Source of the DNA: Pontederia crassipes
Taxonomy: Eukaryota; Streptophyta; Magnoliopsida; Commelinales; Pontederiaceae
Direction: 5' to 3'
Length of the DNA: 64,000 nt
Assembly: GCA_030549335.1 (NCBI GenBank)
Contig: CM060189.1
Location: 51,740,917 to 51,804,916, forward strand
Shown here: positions 22,084 to 33,699 of the stretch, piece after piece
Numbering within the stretch: position 1 is the stretch's first letter
Layout of the letters: each line of letters starts with the position of its first letter
The notes under the pieces: model-generated
Databases searched by the model: none
What the model was told of the DNA's origin: nothing
What the model saw: the letters and a program-made list of their open reading frames with translations, nothing else
Program-made: the position numbers and the translations under genes

Positions 22084-24175
22084 TCATAATTCACGGGCGA
22101 AGCGAAGCATGCAAATATCTATAGTGCTAAATTGAGTTATTTGAATTTGGCTTGTGCTTGCTCCACTTGCGTCTATAGATTCATTCAGCACATGAATTGC
22201 ACTCATTTTCAATATGAGATCATCTATAGTCGGCGCCTCGCATTGTAAATGCGTTTGTGAAATGAGACCCATCGTTTGCACTTTCCAAACATTACTTTGC
22301 CAAGATAAGGCTTGGATGGGTGATATGCTATCACCGGAAGTGGATTCAGAAGCATAAATGGCATGCGCTTTTGTGTATCTAGCATTTATTGTCCAACGAT
22401 GAAGCACATAATCTTCAGGCAAGTAACTCACACCTTTCTTATACAAAATAAAATGAACATGACAGCAAAATATTCCTTCTTGTTCAAACTTTTTGCATGA
22501 ACATTTTGCAATAATTTTTTTCAGATTGACTAAATTCCACCACATTTTTTCCCTCGTCAATGCCCCTCACCTGAAATACTGAATAGTAAGATCTATCTGT
22601 GTCCTTGTAAATCTTATGCGATGTGAAGCTGAGTGACTGTGCAAATTTTGTTTGGAACTTACAAAATGAAGCATGTGTATAGATCTTACCTGCATGTTCC
22701 TCCAAAGGACTGTTAACAATGTATGTAGGTTGTGAGTTCATTGTTTGAAAGTTTTCTCGTTCTTTACGTCCACGATGAGTCTGGACGGTTTTTTCATATT
22801 GTTCTACAAAGTGCGAAAATGAAGTGTGCGCATTGACATAACCATAAAAAAAAGAATTAATACTTTCTGCCCTCTAAGTAGTTCGCATACCTGTAGTAAA
22901 GACATCTTTATAATATAAAGAAACCCACTGTTCATGCTTGTTGCACATTACTTCTAACCAATGCCCATTTCGAATATCGAACTTTTCTTTCAAATAGAGC
23001 CAACCCTCTTCAAACTCATTTATGTTTGATGAACCATACAACCACTTATTATACTCCTCTTTAAATGTCGATTGTGCATATAGATCTTGTAAATGAGTCA
23101 TTGCATTTCTAGCAATATGCCATGTACAAAAGATGTGCTTCGTGTGTGGGAAAACCTTATGTATTGCATTCCCCATTGCGATATCTTGATCTGTAATAAT
23201 ACATTCAGGATATTTTCTAAACATGCATTCAGACCATTATTCAAACAACCATGTGAACGTCTCTTCTGTCTCATCTGCAAGTAAAGCACACCTAAATAAG
23301 CAAGATCTCCAATGGTGATTAATCCCTGTGAATGGTGCGAATGGCATTCTCAGATTATTGGTTTGATATATTGTATCAAATATAACTACATCACCAAAAG
23401 TCAAATAACTATCCCTTGACCTCCCATCAACCCAAAAAAAATTTAAAACTGTGCCATCAGCATCGAGCACCCATCTATGAAAAAAACTCGGCTCAGTGCG
23501 TACTCTTTTTTGAAAATAAGATATCATTTGCAAGCACTCGACAGAGAAAGTACTTTTTCTTATGGTTCTCAGATGATCAATACAATTCTGAGCTGTTATA
23601 AGAGATTCTCCAGACATATTAAGAGCTCTAGCAATCTTAGACGGACCCATACCGAAAGAATGTAGATGACCAATAGCTTCTCTAGAAGTTGCACTGATAT
23701 GATTATGTGATCTTAAAAACTTTACCTTAGAATGAGTTGTCAGGCAATGACTGTGCTCTTCTTGAAATTTTCTCACCTCTCATTTTTCATCTTGCCTTGG
23801 AACAATATATAAATGAGCATGACAGTCGTCTTTAACTTCTCTTCTATGTGTAAAAGCTTGTGTCTGTCCTTGTCTATTTCTCTTGTGCCCTTACTTAGAA
23901 CAAACGTACTTCACATTGATTACCTTCCCTGTGATCTTGTGCTTATGTGAAGTTTGTTTTCTCACATAAAACCCCAATAATTTAGCATACATGTTATAAT
24001 ACTTGTAAGCTTCTTCATTTGTGTCGAATAGCATTCCAACATAGGGTTTCAGTAACTCATATCCTCTTACAAAATTAGCATTGTCTTCTTCAAATTTGTC
24101 ATGTTCAACATAATCTTCATTCACCCATTCTTCTGTCAATTCTGCCATATTATTAACATTATTCTCACCGTCCAT
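22084..24175 (-). pseudogene. FAR1-like MULE transposase, broken
   Basis: Minus-strand reading from ATG 24175 (MDGENN) to a stop at 22084, about 690 codons. It starts with an acidic stretch and the FAR1 DNA-binding domain (PYVGMLFDTNEEAYKYYNMY). The MULE transposase core follows, with Asp in FDTIYQTN, Asp in ITDQDIAM and a CTWHIARN segment. Then come SPLEEHAGKIYTHASF and a SWIM finger (CSCKKFEQEGIFCCH), and LPEDYVLHRW near the C-terminus. In-frame stops lie near 23893, 23780, 23236 and 22873. A one-base slip in the T-run near 22520 separates the core from the SWIM part. Unlike the host FRS gene at 14185, the TDQD segment is intact, so this is transposon machinery that decayed. It lies inside the long TIRs. 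Confidence 0.9.
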
Positions 24176-24825
24176 TGTCAATCTTGCTCGTCGAATATTG
24201 AAAATTATGAACAACCTAAAAAATACAAACAAAATCTCATTAGAAATTACAAACAAGGAATGATAATTATGCACAATAGTACACACTATTTCATTGATTC
24301 ACAATATTTTTTGTCTTAAGATTATAACTATTATCATTTTAGTAATTATAACGTAATTAACTAGTTACAATATGATTAAGTACTTCCATTAAATCCTTGT
24401 TTAACTTGGTACAAGATGATCAACTACTTATAAGATGATCAACTACTTACAAATAACAAAATAGTGTTAAATAATTACACGGTATTCACGGTATTTTACA
24501 CGGTAATAACACTGTGTTTTACACGGTAATAAACTAATAATAACACGATGTTTAACTAATTACATGGCGGGGGCGATCAGGTGGATCTCGGCGACGGCGG
24601 CTTAGTGCGAATAGAGTCACCGGGTGCGGCGAGGCGGAGTGCGACGAGAGTCACTGGGGGCAGCGCGGCGGAGTGTGATGAGAGTCATCGGCGGCGTGCG
24701 ACGAGAGTCACCGGGTTTCCTAGATGCGATGACGAGGGTCGATGAATAGAAAAGTGGGAAAAATAAAAGTAAAGCATAGCAGAGGGTAACACACCTACGA
24801 GTCGGATTTGGTCGGCGACGGTTCT

Positions 24826-25349
24826 GGAGGGCGTCTTTGAGCCGCGTTACTCGTCGGCGGCGTCCGGATCTTGTCGGAGGGCGGTTGAGCTGCGGATCTG
24901 GACGGGGGGCGGATCTGGCCGAGAAGCAATGCGGATCTGACAGGGATGAATAACGACGGGTGACGACACGGATCTGGCCGACGGACGGCTCTGGATGCGG
25001 ATCTGGTCGGCGGATCTGGCCGGCGGGCGGAACTTGGGGCGGATCTGCGGTCGACGGCGTCGAGGAAGGGGGAGAAGCAAGGCGGATCTGCGGAGTGCGC
25101 GAGAGGGCAGCGGGTGAGAGAGAGAAAGGTCAGCGAAAGGGTGAAAAAAATTTACCATTGACACTTTTATACCCGGCCCTTTCTCGAACCGGTGCCGGTT
25201 TCGTCGTGTCGCCGAACCGCAGAAAACTCATCCGAGCCGACCTCCACTTTCACTTGTGGAGGCTGGCTCGAATGAGCGCCCATCCGATGCCATGCGGACG
25301 AGCCGAATTTAATGGGTGGAAATTCCCCCATCTAAGTTGGGGGGACACC
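24826..25349 (-). repeat. MULE right TIR
   Basis: Inverted counterpart of the left TIR, sharing TACCATTGACACTTTTATAC and the AGATCCGC minisatellite. Its last 10 bases (CATTAAATCC, 27586-27595) were separated from the rest by the LTR element inserted at 25350. The inner limit is approximate. Confidence 0.88.
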
Positions 25350-25642
25350 TGTCAAGAACTATGAGCTCAAGACGACACTGCCGGAGAGATGGAAGAAACG
25401 AAATAAGAAAGAAAGAAGAGACATGAGATTGGGGAAGGAAACAGAGGAAGATAAAATTCTATTTGATATGGGTCTTGAGTTACAAGCATTTGGTCCTATT
25501 TATACTAATCTTTAACTGACATAAAGGAAATAAACTAATATAACATTGCTACAGACTAAGTAACGTAAGAAACAGATACAACTTCTTTAGCATCCTTCGT
25601 GTGACCTTCAATTGGAGAAGATGATGACACATATAGTTTCCA
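25350..25642 (-). repeat. LTR (downstream copy in element orientation)
   Basis: 293 bases, TGTCAAGAACTATGAGCTC to ATAGTTTCCA on plus. Near-identical to 27277-27580. Confidence 0.88.
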
Positions 25643-27264
25643 ACACGCCCCCTCAAGTCGTCACCGGAAAGAAACTTGATGGCGGCGACTTGAAGTTATC
25701 ATTGGCGGTAGAATACATTGACAGTAACAATCCATCAAACATCTGTAATTCATTGAACAGCAGAGAAGACAACCAACATGATAATGTTGAATTCGCCCCC
25801 TCGCTTGAATGCATCGTTGAAGTAGTATACCATCATTCAAAGGCCTCCACGAGCAAAGGAAGGCAACCAAAGTTGGCACGTACAGAAGATAGATGCGGCT
25901 GCCAATATATATGAGATGAAGACATCAAACTCAAGTTGGTAGCACGAATTATCTACTCGTGGCACTTGAAATCAAGCTGTGGACAACAGTTGAAATTATG
26001 AGAACTTCAAATGTAAAACACTCTCGCTGAGCATCTTTGTAACATCACAAATGCATGATTGAATTGGCAGCAAGTAACACTTCAGCAGCAAGAGCATAAC
26101 TCCATGCAAACTCCATGAATGCCATGAAGACGTGCACAACAGCTGGAGACAACAATCAGCGCACGAATAGAACTATAGAAGCCTCTCGGTAGCAGCTCAT
26201 TCATCAAACACCCGAGAACCATGATCAGAGATTCACCAAGAAGAAGAGGCGAAGAACAAATTCCCTGAACGTTGTCGATTGCAGCAGAAGCCAGAGAACA
26301 TCGATGCACCCTCACGGAGAGGAGACGACTCGAAGAACACATGGCGCCAAAACACACGACGGTAGCGGGAATCATCGAGATTGCAAAAGAAAATCACAGA
26401 TGCAATTTGTCGAACACGTCAATACTCGCCCCAGGGCATCCGTTGGTAGCATCAGAAACTCTTGTAGAGAAGAAATGAGAAGAAAATGGATGAAACGACC
26501 AAGAAAACGAAGAAGGAAGGAGGATGAATAATGACGATGCGCAAAGAAGGAAGCATCGACGACCAAAGAGGCCTGTCGTAGATAGGAACGACAAATCTAA
26601 GAACACTCGAATGTTGATAACAACGTCGATCATAATGGAGACGAAGCTCCGATTGAAGAAACTAAGCGCCTGTAACGATCGTCGAAAAATCACGGAGGTT
26701 AAGCTCTGGAAATAATTATCGAACATCAAGAATGAACGTCGACCAAGAACAGCGTCGACAATGATGCGACAAGAAATTCGACGAACGTCGATGAAGAATC
26801 GGTGATTGCCACCATGAAATAGGAGATGAAAATCCTCCGAGTCTAAGCTTTGATGCTCCGGAACAATGGCGACAACGCCCAAAGAAAATCGACAACGAAG
26901 TCAGAAATAGGAGCCGAACTCCACAACAATGAAATCCAACAGATTTGTAGGAGTAGAACAATTCATCGAACACATCGCCTGCAGCTTCAAATAGATTTGC
27001 AGATGGCAAAAGAACAAGAACAAGAGGATGTGTAGAGAAGCAAAGGAAACTCGATCGGCGACACAATCACAAGGAAAGAATAGAAGAAGATCAGAGATCG
27101 AAGATCGCCGGAAATAATGGAGAAACCTGGACTTTCAGGAGCCATAGGCTGTGGATGGTGCTTCACTCGGCAGACGCGGAAGAGTAGCTCCGATCTGCTT
27201 TCTGGTAGTGCTACGGCGAAGCTCGATGATCGGAAAGGAGCTCTGATGGATCGTGATCAACCTT
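25643..27264 (-). other. Internal non-coding region of the LTR element
   Basis: Carries open frames on both strands (for example 26394-26882 minus), none of which resembles Gag, protease, integrase or RT. The plus strand is purine-rich with many CGACGA/GAAGA words. I cannot tell whether it is captured host sequence. Confidence 0.6.
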
Positions 27265-27276
27265 GCTCTGATACCA
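27265..27276 (-). other. Primer binding site, initiator Met tRNA type
   Basis: GCTCTGATACCA on plus, that is TGGTATCAGAGC on minus, directly adjoining the right LTR. It fixes the element's orientation. Confidence 0.92.
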
Positions 27277-27580
27277 TGTCAAGAACTATGAGCTCGAGAT
27301 GACACTGCTGGAGAGATGCCGGAGAGATGGAAGAAACGAAATAAGAAAGAAGGAAGAGACACGAGATTGGGGAAGGAAACAGAGGAAGATAAAATTCTAT
27401 TTGATATGGGTCTTCAGTTACAAGCATTTGGTCGTATTTATACTAATCTTTAACTGACATAAAGAAAATAAACCAGTATAACATTGCTACAGACTAAGTA
27501 ACGGAAGAAACATATACAACTTTTTTAGCATCCTTCGTGTGACCTTCAACTGGAGAAGATGATGCCAGATATAGTTTCCA
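27277..27580 (-). repeat. LTR (upstream copy in element orientation)
   Basis: 304 bases. Differs from the other LTR by an extra CCGGAGAGATG-type duplication near 27314 and point changes. Confidence 0.88.
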
Positions 27581-27634
27581 ACACCCATTAAATCCATCAA
27601 ACAAATCCTAAGAGTAAAAAGTATTTCCAAACTC

Positions 27635-27694
27635 GTATTCTCATAAAAAAACAAACAAGTGATAAGAGTAATTTTAGAAAGTTGATAAGTCATA
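27635..27694 (+). repeat. Direct repeat, right copy (pair with 20632-20687)
   Basis: 60 bases, same sequence as 20632-20687 apart from a 4-base insertion in the A/C-rich part. Confidence 0.9.
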
Positions 27695-28106
27695 CTGTCA
27701 TACATGCGAGGTCCTATTATTAAGATCGCAATATTAAAATAATAAACCAAATGCAGTTTTAGTAAAAACAAACTAATCGTGTGACAAATCCTTTTATTTG
27801 ATCCGTAACGGTACTGGGTAACGGTTACCGTTCGGTGAGCGTACCTCTTCGCAAGCAATCTCAAATTAATCCGCTCATTTTATTTGATCCATCGATCCCA
27901 AATTTGGAGCGAAAACCCTTTAAAAAGCCTCCCCTTTCTCTTTCCTCTGGTTCCAAACTATTTTTTTCCTGCTCTCCTCTCAGCGATTTCAACTCCCCAG
28001 AACCCCGAACCCTACCAATCTTCCGGTCCCTTCTCGTCCCTGTCCAAGTCCCGGTCGTGAGCTCCCGTATCCTCTACGGCCATTGGAGAGCGCAGCAGGT
28101 CGCGAG

Positions 28107-31100
28107 ATGGAAGCGGGAGCTGGGAATTACAACCCCAGGACGCCGGAAGAGGTCTTCAGGGATTTCAGAGGCCGAAGAGCTGGCATGATCAAAGCTCTCA
28201 CCACCGGTACGCGGAATCTTCAGCATTTAGTTAGCTTCCTGTTGTCGATTTCACCGTTCGGTGTATGTTAGGGCAAGATGTTTCTTAACCTTTTGTTTCG
28301 TTTTACTTTTATGTCGCAGATGTCGATAAGTTCTTCAAGCAATGCGATCCTGGTGAGTTATCTGTTTCGTATTTTTCCTTTGGTTTCATTTCATTTGATG
28401 TGCTGACGCTTTGCCTCGGTGTTCTGTGTCAGTTTTTTTTTTTAATGTTTAGAAGGTCGTTGACTATTTTCACTTTTCCATTTGGTGCAGGTGGACAATA
28501 TAAAAGAAGAATAAACTATGATGTTTGTGATTTGATTCTTACTTCTTTTTAGTGAGATTTTTTTTTTCAGGAGCTTCTTTACTTCTTTAGATCGTATTGA
28601 CTAAATTTCTGATGTTCGGATAGTAATTTTGTGAAATAGGTTGTTGTTAGATGGCGTATATTGTTTCCTGATTTTCTAGGTAATAGTTTAAGGTATTGTG
28701 GTTTCAGATTCTTTCGTGCGTTCTAGCCTCAGTTTCTTGTAATGATCGTTGTCACTTTTCTTAAAAGGGTTTTGTTGTGTGATGGGACTGCATAGATCCT
28801 GTTCTGTCAGCACGATCTCTTTTTTTTTTCTTAATAACTTATGATTTCCGTTTATATTATCACTGTTCTAGAGCGTTGATGATTTTTATTGTTGATAAGC
28901 AAAGATTGATATGCACATATGAGCTTTGAATATGTATTGGATTTCACTTGGATTGACAGATAATTTATATGAAGTCTTGAGTAACTTGTACTGCACAAAG
29001 TTATTACATGTATTATGTCACATCGATTTTTACTTGTACCTATAATGGTTTTTGCTTTATGCTATGATTAAATAATGTGATTTTCCTCTGCAGAAAAGGA
29101 AAACTTGTGCTTGTATGGACTGCCTAATGAGACATGGGAAGTGAATTTGCCAGCTGAAGAAGTTCCTCCTGAACTTCCTGAACCAGCACTAGGCATAAAT
29201 TTTGCACGTGATGGAATGGATGAGAAGGATTGGTTGTCACTAGTTGCTGTTCATAGTGATGCATGGCTGTTAGCTGTTGCCTTCTACTTTGGAGCACGTT
29301 TTAGCTTTGATAAAGAATCAAGGTAGTTCCCACCTTGTTCTTAGTCCTCATTTTGGTGGTATTGTACCTCGTTTACACCTTTTATGCTTTTAGCCATGAC
29401 TTTCTTACTGCTTGTATACAAGATACTTAGCCCTTTTCATTTTCTTATAGCATATTCAGAGTTCCATCTTGCTATTTATCATTTTTGGTACGAGACCAAG
29501 TCTTTTTGCCTTCATTTGCTTGGATTGCACTTTTTTTGTTTGTGTTAATGTTTAATTGATGCCTTTCATTTTCTTACCGAAGTAGTTTAATATGCATGGT
29601 TTCACAAAATGTAGTTGCTTGATGTTTTGGACTGTCAACTACCATTTCTTTGTATCATATAAATGTTAATCACCATTGATTTTTGGACTCCTGAAAGCTA
29701 TCAACTATTTGGGCACTTGCAAGCCTTTTTTTTCATCCACAACTCAGGTGAGAGTTTATGGACAAATAACTTAAATTGCTCTATGAAATTTTCATTGTGA
29801 TGTAGTGAATTAATATATGTCGCAACATTTGGTACAAACTATTTTTGGCCTTAAATTTATTTCAGAGACTTAAGTAAAATGTTGAGACTAATCTGGCTGA
29901 CTAGATATATAGTTTATGGCTTCTGATGAGGTCCATGTAGTGGAAGTTTCTAGCTACCATATTGCTTTTGGTTTGCAGTGATGTTGATGTTTTTGGTTTT
30001 TATTTTGTTTTGTTCACTGCTCCTTGATGAGTAAAAGCTCTTGGTTGTATCTCCGAATTAACTCTTTTCTTTAGAAATCCTCATAGCATGTAGCACAGTT
30101 TTCTTTTTCTGACTCAGGGAGACGCCATGGAACTCAAATTGACACGACCACTTACACTGTAAAGTTTCTTTTTTGTGCAATGTTGATACTATCATGTCAG
30201 GCAACAATATTTTGCAGATACCTAAGCTAGAGATAGATATTGCTTGAAGAGTAATTTAATTTTTCATGCTTTGAGTCCCTATAAGATGCATGAAAAATCT
30301 TGTCTCCATTATGCAAATTTTCTAATAGATTGTCACATCATTTCTGCTGCATAACTAGACTGGGAACATCCGAAAGTGAGGTCTCATATCATTTCTGCTT
30401 CATAACTAGACTGGGAACATTCAAAATTGAGGTCTGGTTAAACATTTAGAGTACATAAGTGTAAATGCACTTTTTCAATTTATCTTAAATTATATCACTC
30501 GTTTCCATAAATAGTAGTTTAATAAATTCATCTACCATTTAATGGCAGATGTTGGTATATTCGATTTACGGTGTCTTGTGCAGCTTACTTCGGCATTACA
30601 TTTAATACAAATGGATGACTACTTAGGTTATGCAGTAATCTTTTTCCCCTTTCAAAAACAATTTTGCCCATAGTTATATATAAATAGTGGGAGTTGAACT
30701 TCAATATTGTACTGAGTTTTTTGTTTGATTTTATATTAAAGCTTCAAATAAATAACCCTCTAATTTCTGTTGTATGTGATACTAATTTCAGGAAGCGTCT
30801 CTTTACCATGATCAACAATCTCCCAACTATTTATGAAGTTGTCACAGGTATGACCAAGAAACAACCAAAAGAAAAATCCAGCAGTGGCAAGAATAATAAG
30901 TCAGGATCAAAGGTAAGTTTCAATTGTTAGATGCCATAACTTTTTGCTTTTATGATTTGATGTCTTAATAGTCTCATTTAATCTCCAGCCTTCGCGACAA
31001 CCAGATTCCCATATAAAGGCCACAAAGAATCATCTACCAAAGGAAGAGGAAGAAAGCCAAGGCGAGGACGAGGAGGATGAGGAAGATCATGGAAACACGT

Positions 31101-31267
31101 TATGTGGTGCTTGTGGAGACAACTATGCCAATGATGAATTCTGGATTTGCTGTGACATTTGCGAAAAATGGTTCCATGGAAAGTGTGTTAAAATCACACC
31201 TGCAAGGGCTGAGCACATTAAACAGTACAAGTGCCCTGCATGCAGTAATAAGAGGGCCAGGACTTAG
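28107..31267 (+). CDS. Alfin-like PHD-finger protein
   Basis: Nuclear chromatin reader. Alfin-like proteins bind H3K4me2/3 through a C-terminal PHD finger and influence gene expression, stress response and seed traits. Exons are 28107-28206, 28320-28352, 29094-29322, 30792-30912 and 30989-31267, all with GT-AG introns, giving 254 codons (253 residues), the usual family size. Exons 1-4 hold the Alfin domain ([18 protein letters not shown] at residues 8-25, [40 protein letters not shown]). An acidic linker (about 179-195) precedes the PHD finger with Cys200, Cys203, Cys216, Cys219, His224, Cys227, Cys243 and Cys246. The aromatic pocket residues Tyr207 and Trp222 are visible. No defect is seen. 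The first ATG after a GC-rich leader is used. The nested transposon block ends about 500 bases upstream. Confidence 0.96.
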
Positions 31268-31416
31268 TTGCAAGCTTTATGGTTGTTTCTTTAGTTGTAG
31301 GACCTTTGGAAATCATAGGGAGAACCAGTTAGTGAGCAGCAGCGAATGGATCTGTGTGTTCCAGTCTCCTTGATCTCAGTTTAGATTTCAAGTTATGTCA
31401 TTGACATATTCTTGCC

Positions 31417-31511
31417 TGTCGAATCTCATGAACATGGATCAACGAGACGTCGTATGATCCACGTAGCCAACCCCACCTAGTGGGATAAGGCTTTGTTGTT
31501 GTTGTTGTTAG
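31417..31511 (+). mobile_element. SINE 3' fragment, Au-like
   Basis: About 95 bases ending GGGATAAGGCTTTGTTGTTG. Same family as the copy at 18066, opposite strand. It lies 150 bases after the Alfin-like stop codon, so it probably falls within or near that gene's 3' UTR. Confidence 0.75.
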
Positions 31512-32056
31512 TGTTAAGGTGACCTTCCGTGTGACATTTCTTTCTAATGTCTGAACCTGTGTAAATTAGCATTGCTAGTAGATGAAGTGTGGATTCGACT
31601 GTAATAATAATTCAATTAAAAGTTATTCACTACTTAGAGTTGGACTTCATGTTGAAGTTGGCACCATCGTGAAATAAACTAATTCCATATGATTCATTGC
31701 ATTGCACACGCACCAAACAGAAGTTGCCCTCAGAATTAGAAGCGTGAGATGGTGGTCTCAGGTATGTAGTCTTGAAAATCTACTCAGTTATATGCTCATG
31801 ACTTGAGTGACGATCTTAATGATAATAGAGATTCTTATCTTCTCCTCAAAAAAAGAGATTCTTCTTATCTGAAGTACTTGCTTATGCATATGAGATTATA
31901 TTATCTCATCTTGATGGCAAAATGTGGGATTTCTTCTGGGATCAATTGACACGGAACAAGTCAGAAAAATGAGACATTAGTATGAGAAGAAAATTAGCGA
32001 CTATGATCTGACCTTTTGAGTAGCAGTACAGGTGCAGTGAAGATTTCAAAGGGCAA

Positions 32057-33170
32057 CTAAAGCTGCTTCCAGGTCACAATCAAATGTTTCTTCGAAGTTT
32101 TGCCTCCAAAAAGACTTGAAGATGCAAAACTTTTCGTTTTGAGTGGTAAAATGAATATTATGGGATCCTCTTCAAATATTATGAATGCTCCGGGAATAGA
32201 TCTGTGGACGTTCCGGCAACTCCCTAACAGAGAATCGAGAACTGATGAGTGGATCATCGTCTTCAAAGTTGAGCCACGCTGTGCTTACTGTCGTCTCTAA
32301 TATGTGGAAATAGAGTGGTCGTGGGATCATTCAAGCCGACGACTTTAGTTTCCTGGAGTTCGTTTCGATCCCCTTCATCTCTTCCAGCTGAACCTCCATG
32401 CGTGAGCAGTTGTTGCTCCAATTCTGAAACTTGATTGCTGGTGATAATTCTGACAACTGGGTACTCCAAAATCTTTCCTGCATTGCTTCTCCTGCAACAT
32501 TCATAGAATTAATAAAGAATTGGTGTTTGGATGCAAGCCTTCTTGAGGATGTTAAGGGCTAATTTCATTAAGGATCTCTCCAGCTTGGAATATAAATTCA
32601 GCATGATTTCCATGCCGTCACAAAAACTTATATAAACTTGGATGCTTTCGCGCAACTTAATGTTGAATGCAGACTGAAGCGTTTCGCTTGAACAGGGGAA
32701 TTATTGTCAATCAAGACCTGATCAATAAAAAGCTGACATTTTGACAATCTATTCAGCATCCATTCAGCTGTCTGTTCTTTGGCAGGGTCGCCATGAAGTC
32801 CTTGGTAGACTGAAGCCTTGAAGAGATACTTCTCGACAGGAAGATGATGGAGCCAGGGGCGTTGGAGACTAGAAACAAAATCTCGTGCACTTGCTTCACC
32901 TCAGTGAGCGTGTCATGCTGGTCTGTGCACCTCATGTAGGCAACCTCTATCTCCTTCAGAATGTTTTGGTTGATTGAACCAAGAGCTGCCAAGAGCATGG
33001 TCATTACCTTCATGAGACTCGTGGTGGGATGCTGCATGAAATTTATTGGCACAAAAACGAGGACATTGAGGAAGGCTAACTATAGACTCGTTAGTTCTAC
33101 TACACTCGTATCTGTCTGCTTTCTTGTCCATGCCTGAATAATATCTGTCCTTATGATAAATTCTGAAGAG
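32057..33170 (-). other. Possible eroded gene, unidentified
   Basis: On minus, a run beginning near 33052 (MPINFMQHPTTSLMKVMTML) has protein-like, helix-forming composition for about 80 codons. It seems to continue in another frame (VEKYLFKASVYQGLHGDPAK) after about 32835, and again around 32300-32470. I do not recognise the family and see no intact frame. It may be a decayed host gene or chance. Confidence 0.25.
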
Positions 33171-33646
33171 CATTTGTCATTATGATATTAAATAATTCTA
33201 CCTGTTTGTAATTAGTAAAGCTTCCACTTTGAGGCTTTTGTTAATAAGCAGCAAGGTCAACTCTTTGCAGATTGATATCACAGCAAAAAAGTGAGATAAA
33301 AGGAGAGGTTTTGCAGCATGGAGGAATCCCATGCCGCAAGACTAGGATTGCCCAATGCATCCAAACCTTCCTCTATTGGCATACTGACAAGTTGTTGACT
33401 AGTAGCTTTTCTCTTCCACATGCCCCTCAATTCTCCAATCGACATGGACAAACATTTCTCTGTTGCGGCCTGTTCGGAATGAGGAGGGAGAGAACCCTTG
33501 AGTATGTAAGCTAGAAAAAAGGTGGTTCTTTGTTTCCCTTGCTAGTTCAATATCCTTTGACTAATATGTTATCATCCTGTAATATGCTTTTTGCGATCTA
33601 TATAGTTTATGAGAGCAATAAAAAGGGTAAGAACTTGATGGATGCC

Positions 33647-33648
<2 letters not shown>

Positions 33649-33697
<49 letters not shown>
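33649..33697. repeat. (GA)n microsatellite
   Basis: About 24 uninterrupted GA units. Confidence 0.95.

Positions 33698-33699
<2 letters not shown>

Larger units (their letters stand above)
25350..27580 (-). mobile_element. Gene-less LTR retroelement (LARD/TRIM-like)
   Basis: 2,231 bases flanked by ACACC at 25345-25349 and 27581-27585. LTRs at 25350-25642 and 27277-27580 have TG...CA ends. The primer binding site lies on the minus strand next to the right LTR, so the element is in minus orientation. The purine tract (GAGGGGGCG on minus) lies inside the left LTR boundary. The 1.63-kb interior encodes no Gag or Pol that I can recognise. The LTRs differ by an 11-base insertion and scattered changes. 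It must use enzymes from another element. Confidence 0.87.
21096..27595. mobile_element. FAR1-type Mutator-like element (MULE) with long TIRs
   Basis: The left end GGATTTAACGAGTGTCCCCC and the right end (reverse complement GGATTTAATGGGTGTCCCCC) start TIRs several hundred bases long. A perfect 9-base target duplication ATCAAACAA lies at 21087-21095 and 27596-27604, the length expected for Mutator. The element is about 4.26 kb once the nested LTR element is removed. It carries a minus-strand FAR1-like transposase pseudogene. The insertion site is the right terminus of the outer MITE. Confidence 0.92.
20758..27607. mobile_element. Outer MITE of the nested block
   Basis: The left end AGTTGTTTGGTTGGTATC and the reverse complement of the right end (GATTTGTTTGATTGGGGTG) match. 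The interior on both sides carries related purine/pyrimidine-rich stretches (AAAGGGAAAGAATGG left, CTTACTATTCTTTCACCCC right). Without the inserted MULE it would be about 350 bases. It contains the assembly gap. Confidence 0.55.

Noticed and set aside
21107..25348. First placement of the MULE ends at GTGTCCCC
   Set aside because: Flanks there gave no target duplication. Extending the inverted match to GGATTTAA gives a perfect 9-bp duplication.
25350..25642. Possibility that this is the 5' LTR of a plus-strand element
   Set aside because: The Met-tRNA primer site is on the minus strand beside the other LTR, so the orientation is minus.
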